Shown here piece after piece: positions 7,742-10,745 of a stretch of DNA of 10,745 nucleotides. This DNA comes from Candidatus Hodarchaeota archaeon. Lineage in GTDB: Archaea; Asgardarchaeota; Heimdallarchaeia; Hodarchaeales; Hodarchaeaceae. Under the pieces are notes generated by a model. It did no database searches. It saw only the letters and a list, made by a program, of their open reading frames with translations, and had not been told where the DNA came from. The position numbers and the translations under genes are program-made. The stretch spans positions 1 to 10,745 of the forward strand of contig JAEOTU010000034.1 of assembly GCA_016839665.1 (NCBI GenBank), given 5' to 3'. The first letter of the stretch is position 1. Each line of letters begins with the position of its first letter.

Positions 7742-7835
7742 AAACACAAATTAATACCTAAAATAGATAATTCAGGGTTATCCCCATTTTATTCGGTAAC
7801 AACTGGAGCTTAAATGATGGTTTGAGGTACAAAAC

Positions 7836-8843
7836 TTGGTCAGAGAAACAATAAGGATATCAGTAATTGGGACGGGTAGAATGGGCTATTATCACGCTCG
7901 TTTGCTATCAAGATTAGGTTTTTTGGATTCCGTTGTTGATTCTAATACTCTAGTCGCAAAAAATGTGGGCCAACAATTTGAAAGACCATGGTATACAAGT
8001 ATAGAAGCACTACTAGAAGAACGTTCTCCAAATGGCGTTGTTATCGCAGTTCCAACGCAAGTGCATTCTAAAATAGCGTTAGAAGTAGTTCAACGCATTC
8101 CTGAATTGAAAGCTTTAGTGATAGAAAAACCAATTACCGCTTCTGTTGATGAGGCTATAAAATTAAAGTCAAAACTAACGAAATCAGAAGTCAAGGTAAT
8201 TGTGGGGCATATAGAGGTGTTCAATCCTGTAATAACAAGAATTCAAGAAATTCAAAACGATAATATCATTGGAAACATGCGTTCAGCCCTGTTTCAGCGA
8301 CGCGGTGCTGTAGGAGAAGCAAGAATCGAGACAATTGGGGACGTTTACCAAGATGTTGGAATTCATGATTTTGATATAGCATTACGATTATTCTTTCAGG
8401 GCAAAATACGGTTGTTCTCTTCTGCTGTAAAAGTTAATGGAATAGATAATTCAAGTACTATTATCATTTCATCTGAGGAGGACGAATTCTTTGCCACATT
8501 TTTAATGAGTCGGGAATATGCTGGAAAATTACGAACTATTGATATAGAAGGCACAAAAGGTACTCTCAATGCCAATTTGTTGAATCAGACTTTGGAACTC
8601 CGCAGCTTAGAGATAGCTCGTGGTGAGAGAGATCTTTCAGCCATTAGTATCCCCTTTTCTACTGGGGAACAAGTAAAAGTTTATGGAGAACCTCTTCTCC
8701 TAGAGATGTGGAATTTAATGGATTGTCTCCATGGAAAAGCAAATCCCTTGGTGTCAATTGATGATGGAATTAATGCATTAAAACTCGTTGAGGCTGCAAG
8801 AAAGAGTATTGGAACTGGAAAAGCCATTTTACTTGAAATTTGA
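7836..8843 (+). CDS. Gfo/Idh/MocA family NAD(P)-dependent oxidoreductase
   Basis: A 335-residue, full-length member. The N-terminal Rossmann fold carries GTGRMGYYHARLL at about 12-24. The conserved lysine motif EKP is at 97-99, in 'LVIEKPIT'. The C-terminal alpha/beta domain begins after VGHIEVFNP (123-131) and carries DVGIHDFDIALRL (173-185), with the usual Asp/His catalytic region. 'VGHIE.FNP' recalls sugar-nucleotide dehydrogenases of the UDP-N-acetylglucosamine 3-dehydrogenase/WlbA type, where Arg usually stands in place of Val128. Such enzymes oxidise a sugar hydroxyl with NAD(P); the exact substrate cannot be read here. The start is TTG at 7836, supported by GAGGT at 7824-7828 with a 7-nt spacer. 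The gene stands alone between a divergent operon and a convergent hicB. A 52-bp stretch of its coding sequence (codons 86-103) recurs at 9517-9568. Confidence 0.92.
   Translation: MVRETIRISVIGTGRMGYYHARLLSRLGFLDSVVDSNTLVAKNVGQQFERPWYTSIEALLEERSPNGVVIAVPTQVHSKIALEVVQRIPELKALVIEKPITASVDEAIKLKSKLTKSEVKVIVGHIEVFNPVITRIQEIQNDNIIGNMRSALFQRRGAVGEARIETIGDVYQDVGIHDFDIALRLFFQGKIRLFSSAVKVNGIDNSSTIIISSEEDEFFATFLMSREYAGKLRTIDIEGTKGTLNANLLNQTLELRSLEIARGERDLSAISIPFSTGEQVKVYGEPLLLEMWNLMDCLHGKANPLVSIDDGINALKLVEAARKSIGTGKAILLEI
8091..8142 (+). repeat. 52-bp segment inside the oxidoreductase gene, duplicated at 9517-9568
   Basis: Coding sequence around the EKP motif reappears downstream with 50 of 52 bases identical. 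Both differences are C here and T in the displaced copy. This copy is the intact source, since it lies in a full-length gene. Confidence 0.92.
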
Positions 8844-8851
8844 AAGAAGCG

Positions 8852-8857
8852 AAAAAA
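8852..8857 (-). terminator. Candidate T-run terminator after hicB
   Basis: Six T on the minus strand directly beyond the hicB stop, in the 19-nt gap before the convergent oxidoreductase gene ends. Archaeal-type T-run termination is plausible; there is no strong hairpin. Confidence 0.25.
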
Positions 8858-8862
8858 TAGAA

Positions 8863-9039
8863 CTATTGCTTGCTTGTTAAAGGGACGATCGCGTCTTCGT
8901 CTTCTAAATAAAGTTCCAAGGCTTCTTGTAAGTTTTTTAATGCTTCCTCGATCGTTGAACCTTGACTTGCAATGTCAACATCGGGAGCTAGGGCAACATA
9001 CAGCGATGCATCCTTTGTTACAATTACTGGTAATTTCAT
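8863..9039 (-). CDS. hicB: HicB-family antitoxin, short form, no adjacent hicA seen
   Basis: A 58-residue frame starting MKLPVIVTKDASLYVALAPD. The HicB core is unmistakable: 'YVALAPDVDIASQGST', then 'IEEALKNLQEALELYLED', the partial RNase-H-like fold of HicB antitoxins with the 'SQG.T.EEA..NL.EAL.LYLE' signature. The C-terminal DNA-binding part of longer HicB proteins is absent, as in many archaeal short forms. In a normal pair HicB would neutralise the mRNA-cleaving HicA and repress the operon. I found no hicA-like frame (no 'KGSH' motif) in the 290 bp upstream on the same strand, and the oxidoreductase gene lies 19 bp downstream in convergent orientation. The protein is either an orphan regulator or the remnant of a broken pair. 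Its ATG at 9039 has a weak GGTT site 5 nt upstream. The antisense frame across it on the plus strand is not a gene. Confidence 0.85.
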   Translation of the reverse strand: MKLPVIVTKDASLYVALAPDVDIASQGSTIEEALKNLQEALELYLEDEDAIVPLTSKQ

Positions 9040-9064
9040 TGCAAACCATTGGTAAGAACCCTCT

Positions 9065-9214
9065 TTACACTAATAAAGTTTTAGCAGGACATAAATCTTG
9101 TTCTATAGCATCCTCGGTGTCGTGGTGAGGTTTGAGTTCGCAGTTGGGTCATTGTTCGTTGAATTTGTTAGTTATTAATGGAATTAGTCCTTTATAATCT
9201 TGGTTTTCATTCAT
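9065..9214 (-). pseudogene. Small reading frame interrupted by in-frame TGA, unknown protein
   Basis: A 50-codon frame upstream of hicB begins MNENQDYKGLIPLITNK, meets TGA at codon 22 (9151-9149), and continues with PNCELKPHHDTEDAIEQDL to TAA at 9067-9065. The second half looks like protein. If the TGA replaces TGC/TGT, the frame would read CPNC, a zinc-knuckle or redox-type motif; if TGG, it would read WPNC. Recoding as selenocysteine (U-P-N-C) is possible in principle, but no SECIS structure was identified. A second minus-strand frame (9281-9207) with a hydrophobic run 'GAIFAILLLIPRI' overlaps its ATG by 8 nt. That frame ends abruptly at the edge of the radical SAM duplication, as though truncated by it. 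No family is recognised. Confidence 0.3.
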
Positions 9215-9280
9215 GTTGGAGCCGTATTTCAGCTATTCGTGGAATTAGTAATAGAATAGCGAAAATTGCACCTATTTCAA

Positions 9281-9486
9281 GTTAAAATTTATTAATCCTG
9301 TTGTAAAGAAAAGTATTGAATATAAATGAAATGTCTTCTTGTAGATCAGGGAATCCCACCTGGGGACTGCTTAACAACGTGTTTGAGTGGAGAAAAAAAA
9401 CAGGCTTGTGAAGTGACTTTAAGAATAACAGAAGGTACATATAAACGTTTAATTAAATCAATTCACTTATCACGACCAGAGGATTA
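9281..9486 (+). repeat. 206-bp displaced copy of the radical SAM promoter and 5' coding region (copy 1)
   Basis: This aligns without gaps to 10363-10568 (offset 1082), with about 29 mismatches by hand count, roughly 86% identity. The last 43 bases are identical. It includes the TATA-like region, the leader and the first 53 codons. The two copies bracket the AbrB-PIN pair in direct orientation. Confidence 0.93.
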
Positions 9487-9487
9487 G
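9326..9487 (+). pseudogene. Truncated radical SAM gene fragment (first 53 codons)
   Basis: The frame reads MKCLLVDQGIPPGDCL and on to 'SIHLSRPED', then hits TAG at 9485-9487 exactly where similarity to the intact gene at 10408 ends. The break falls before the CX3CX2C cluster motif, so no radical SAM activity is possible. Compared with the intact gene, 11 of 18 differing codons are synonymous by hand count. That suggests the sequence diverged while still coding, for example as a paralogue or a strain variant, and was truncated later. It retains an ATG and an upstream promoter-like region, so a 53-residue peptide could still be made, but nothing indicates a function. Confidence 0.85.
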
Positions 9488-9512
9488 AGAGTGTTTTTCA
9501 GGACTCTCTAAT
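9483..9512. repeat. Perfect 10-bp inverted repeat at the junction of displaced segments
   Basis: ATTAGAGAGT (9483-9492) and ACTCTCTAAT (9503-9512) are exact reverse complements around a 10-nt centre GTTTTTCAGG. The left arm straddles the end of the radical SAM fragment and the right arm lies in the 27-bp repeat. The structure could be a residual end or scar of a mobile element (terminal repeat or IS200/IS605-like subterminal hairpin) or a transcription-stopping hairpin. No transposase is visible in the window. Confidence 0.6.
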
Positions 9513-9516
9513 AGAT
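9490..9516 (+). repeat. 27-bp direct repeat, copy 2 (identical to 7715-7741)
   Basis: Identical to the copy upstream of the oxidoreductase gene, 1775 bp away in the same orientation. It is joined on the left to the radical SAM fragment and on the right, without spacer, to a displaced piece of the oxidoreductase gene. Confidence 0.9.
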
Positions 9517-9568
9517 CAACGCATTCCTGAATTGAAAGTTTTAGTGATAGAAAAACCAATTATCGCTT
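9517..9568 (+). pseudogene. 52-bp displaced fragment of the Gfo/Idh/MocA oxidoreductase gene
   Basis: Matches 8091-8142 at 50 of 52 bases. Translated in the parental frame it gives QRIPELKVLVIEKPIIA, that is codons 86-102 with Ala93Val and Thr101Ile, both from C-to-T changes. The frame then runs into unrelated sequence and a TGA. With the preceding 27-bp repeat it equals a copy of the oxidoreductase locus from which 349 bp (7742-8090), including the gene start, were lost. Confidence 0.9.
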
Positions 9569-9618
9569 GTCCTCAAAAATGATAATTTAATGCAAGAAAA
9601 GACTACTTATTTTTGGAT

Positions 9619-10029
9619 TTAAAAGTCATAAGACATTATCTGTAAGTTACGAACTGCTGGTAAATTCTTTTCTGTTGTGTGGAGTATTGCTTTCAGTTTT
9701 AAAGCCGTAACAATAGCAATACAATCGTTATATGACAACTGTCCCCGAAATTGGCACTTGAGTTGTCCTGCATTTAGAATCATGCTAGGTGTCAAAGAAA
9801 CTAATTGAGGTTTGAATCCATGCTGAAATGATCGAATACTGCCTGTTGCATAGTCTTTTCCCCCAGTAACACAAAGATGTTTATAAACCTCAACTAATAT
9901 GACATTGGGGACAATAGCAGAAAGGGAACGGTCTTGAATTCTTCGCATAAGTTCTTCTATTTTTTGAGGAGGATCTTTCTGATAATAAAGAGAAATGGGC
10001 CCAGCGTCTAAACATGCTCGAGGAGGCAT
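9619..10029 (-). CDS. vapC: PIN-domain ribonuclease toxin, VapC type
   Basis: A 136-residue PIN domain, the usual VapC length. Acidic active-site candidates are D8 in 'CLDAGPISLYY', E47 in 'ILVEVYKHL', and D102 in 'SYNDCIAIVTAL'. The fourth position reads 'LHTTEKNL' near 117-122, with Glu120 where Asp is more common. VapC toxins cleave RNA (often tRNA or rRNA) with bound Mg2+/Mn2+ and are held inactive by their antitoxin. The ATG at 10029 abuts the TAA of the AbrB-type antitoxin gene with no gap, the standard antitoxin-first order implying translational coupling. A GAGAGA stretch precedes it, overlapping the end of the antitoxin gene. The 3' end lies 50 bp from the mosaic of displaced fragments. 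The module is probably intact and functional. Confidence 0.88.
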   Translation of the reverse strand: MPPRACLDAGPISLYYQKDPPQKIEELMRRIQDRSLSAIVPNVILVEVYKHLCVTGGKDYATGSIRSFQHGFKPQLVSLTPSMILNAGQLKCQFRGQLSYNDCIAIVTALKLKAILHTTEKNLPAVRNLQIMSYDF

Positions 10030-10269
10030 TTATCTCTCTGACTCCAAATCTTCTTTGCGTGAGTTGTTGTAAATAGCTTTAAACTCTTCCACAGTAAGAG
10101 CTCGTTTTCTTAATGATTCAATCGTTTCAATAGGAATTAGTTTAATGACTCCATCTTCCTCCTCCTTGATAATAATGTAATCACCATCAAAAATATTGTG
10201 TTTTTTGCGAATGGCCGCAGGAATTGAAATCATTCCTTTATTAGTAACCTTTACAGCTTTTTCACTCAA
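10030..10269 (-). CDS. AbrB/MazE-fold antitoxin (VapB type)
   Basis: A 79-residue protein. The N-terminal swapped-hairpin DNA-binding domain is visible as 'KAVKVTNKGMISIPAAIRKKHNI', then 'GDYIIIKEEEDGVIKLIP' (about 4-47). This is followed by a charged tail, 'LRKRALTVEEFKAIYNNSR', expected to form the helix that fits into the PIN toxin groove. The start is a TTG at 10269; no in-frame ATG precedes the domain, and the next ATG (codon 13) would cut into it. Only AAGG directly abuts the TTG, so the transcript may be leaderless or nearly so. It should neutralise the PIN toxin encoded directly downstream and repress its own promoter through the symmetric elements just upstream. Confidence 0.88.
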   Translation of the reverse strand: MSEKAVKVTNKGMISIPAAIRKKHNIFDGDYIIIKEEEDGVIKLIPIETIESLRKRALTVEEFKAIYNNSRKEDLESER

Positions 10270-10279
10270 CCTTAGTCAC

Positions 10280-10330
10280 TAAGTAAAAATGCATATTCTT
10301 AGTATTAATACTTTTACTTACCATTCTTAG
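10280..10330. promoter_or_regulatory. Symmetric operator-like region upstream of the AbrB-PIN operon
   Basis: TAAGTAAAA (10280-10288) and TTTTACTTA (10312-10320) form a perfect 9-bp inverted repeat. A perfect 12-bp palindrome AGTATTAATACT lies at 10301-10312 between and touching these arms. ATTCTTAG occurs as a direct repeat at 10295-10302 and 10323-10330. The palindrome holds a TATA-like GTATTAATA placed about 35-40 nt before the TTG start, fitting a short-leader promoter. AbrB-type antitoxins bind such AT-rich symmetric sites, so autoregulation is the likely use. Confidence 0.5.
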
Positions 10331-10361
10331 ATTTGTGCGTCTTTTCTCGATTGCCATGTTA

Positions 10362-10379
10362 GGTTAAAATTTATTAACC
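10362..10379 (+). promoter_or_regulatory. TATA-like element with inverted repeat upstream of the radical SAM gene
   Basis: GGTTAA (10362-10367) and TTAACC (10374-10379) surround AATTTA, giving an AT-rich core of the kind bound by TBP. It lies about 30-45 nt before the ATG at 10408, which suits a transcript with a very short leader. The core is preserved in the displaced copy at 9281, though the outer arm bases have decayed there (AGTTAA...TTAATC). Confidence 0.4.
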
Positions 10380-10568
10380 CTGTTGTTAGGAAAAAAATTG
10401 AACATAAATGAAATGTCTTCTTGTAGATCAGGGAGTGCCTCGCGGTGACTGTTTAACCACAACTCCCAGTGGAGAAAAGAGACAAGCCTGTGAAGTAACT
10501 CTAAGGATAACAGAAGGTATATATGAACGTTTAATTAAATCAATTCACTTATCACGACCAGAGGATTA
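10363..10568 (+). repeat. 206-bp radical SAM promoter and 5' coding region (copy 2, in the longer gene)
   Basis: Counterpart of 9281-9486. Here the reading frame continues past codon 53 into the iron-sulphur motif, so this is the complete version. The AbrB-PIN operon lies between the copies. Confidence 0.93.
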
Positions 10569-10745
10569 TCTATCGGTCTATCAATCGGGCTGCAATCACA
10601 ATTGTCTCAAATGCCATTCATCGGAATTTTCAAAGCATGTAAATGGGGAATGGATAAGCGTCGACATGCTAGCGATAATGGCAAGTGATTATTGTAGATC
10701 GGTGACTGTCGAAGAACCACGCTCAAGAGCCACCATGTGGCACGC
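10408..10745 (+). CDS. Radical SAM protein (N-terminal 112 codons, runs off window)
   Basis: The frame is open from ATG 10408 to the window edge. It starts MKCLLVDQGVPRGDCL. About 60 residues ahead of the cluster motif are predicted to be beta-strand/helix. Then 'YQSGCNHNCLKCHS' gives the CX3CX2C motif (Cys62, Cys66, Cys69) that binds the [4Fe-4S] cluster and S-adenosylmethionine. 'VTVEEPRSRATMWHA' follows at the edge. The layout resembles pyruvate formate-lyase-activating-enzyme-like radical SAM proteins, but the substrate cannot be named. Additional cysteines at 3, 15 and 28 precede the motif. The 5' UTR looks very short, with no good ribosome binding site, consistent with leaderless translation. 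It is divergent from the AbrB-PIN operon, with 138 bp between the start codons. Its promoter and first 53 codons also exist as a truncated copy at 9281-9487. Confidence 0.9.
   Translation, partial: MKCLLVDQGVPRGDCLTTTPSGEKRQACEVTLRITEGIYERLIKSIHLSRPEDYLSVYQSGCNHNCLKCHSSEFSKHVNGEWISVDMLAIMASDYCRSVTVEEPRSRATMWH

Larger units (their letters stand above)
7403..7835. other. 433-bp AT-rich intergenic region between divergent genes
   Basis: The stretch lies between the divergent ECF operon and the oxidoreductase gene. It holds a 7-bp inverted repeat near the ECF start (7437-7459), a cluster of ACTATTG-type repeats (7560-7611), a short plus-strand frame ending in TAG at 7714-7716, and one copy of a 27-bp repeat (7715-7741) that recurs at 9490. 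No tRNA, riboswitch core or CRISPR unit was recognised. Confidence 0.7.

Noticed and set aside
7403..7835. Cobalamin riboswitch or other structured leader for the ECF operon
   Set aside because: The leader between the likely promoter and the first ATG is only tens of bases, and no conserved riboswitch core was seen.
8874..9128. 84-codon plus-strand frame downstream of the oxidoreductase
   Set aside because: It is antisense to hicB, whose minus-strand translation matches the HicB family signature; the plus-strand product matches nothing.
9281..9568. Simple assembly duplication artefact
   Set aside because: The copies carry many point differences (about 29 in 206 bp; 2 in 52 bp), mostly synonymous in the radical SAM part, which a plain assembly repeat would not show. 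A chimeric assembly of strains remains possible and is noted under the findings.
9281..10568. CRISPR-like or phage attachment site reading of the direct repeats
   Set aside because: There are only two copies, 206 bp long, coding, and about 86% identical, with no regular spacers, tRNA or integrase in the window.

Overview
The window looks archaeal: AT-rich, with TTG and GTG starts used next to GGTGA/GAGG-type ribosome binding sites, T-run terminators without strong hairpins, TATA-like boxes close to start codons, and extracellular proteins full of N-x-S/T sequons. The gene content (ECF transporter with anchored extracytoplasmic partners, two-domain FtsX permease, HicB and AbrB/PIN modules, a radical SAM enzyme of archaeal flavour) would fit an Asgard or other poorly sampled archaeon; that placement is inference.

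Left part (1-7402, all minus strand). An ABC exporter pair comes first: a large FtsX/MacB-type permease (130-2895) whose stop is followed at once by the TTG start of its LolD-type ATPase (118 to beyond the window edge). Next is a compact six-gene operon read from 7402 down to 3100: a type I membrane glycoprotein-like protein of unknown function, an ECF S component with a PNLE motif, a single-TM-anchored protein resembling DUF4430 (transcobalamin-like), two EcfA ATPases and EcfT. Spacings are tight (4-8 nt overlaps or 1-34 nt gaps), so together they should form one energy-coupling-factor importer, possibly for a corrinoid, with two extracytoplasmic accessory proteins.

Middle (7403-8843). A 433-bp AT-rich non-coding stretch with several repeats precedes a plus-strand Gfo/Idh/MocA oxidoreductase started by TTG behind a good ribosome binding site.

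Right part (8844-10745). This is a scrambled accessory region. It holds a short hicB without a visible hicA (minus), a small minus-strand frame broken by an in-frame TGA, and then a composite of three displaced sequence pieces: a 206-bp truncated copy of the promoter and first 53 codons of a radical SAM gene, a 27-bp copy of sequence upstream of the oxidoreductase, and a 52-bp copy of the inside of the oxidoreductase gene. Then comes an AbrB-PIN (VapBC-type) toxin-antitoxin pair on the minus strand, and the intact radical SAM gene (10408 onward, running off the edge). The toxin-antitoxin pair therefore sits between two direct copies of the radical SAM 5' region. A perfect 10-bp inverted repeat lies exactly at the junction of the pieces. 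The most interesting items are this mosaic and the ECF operon with its anchored extracellular partners.
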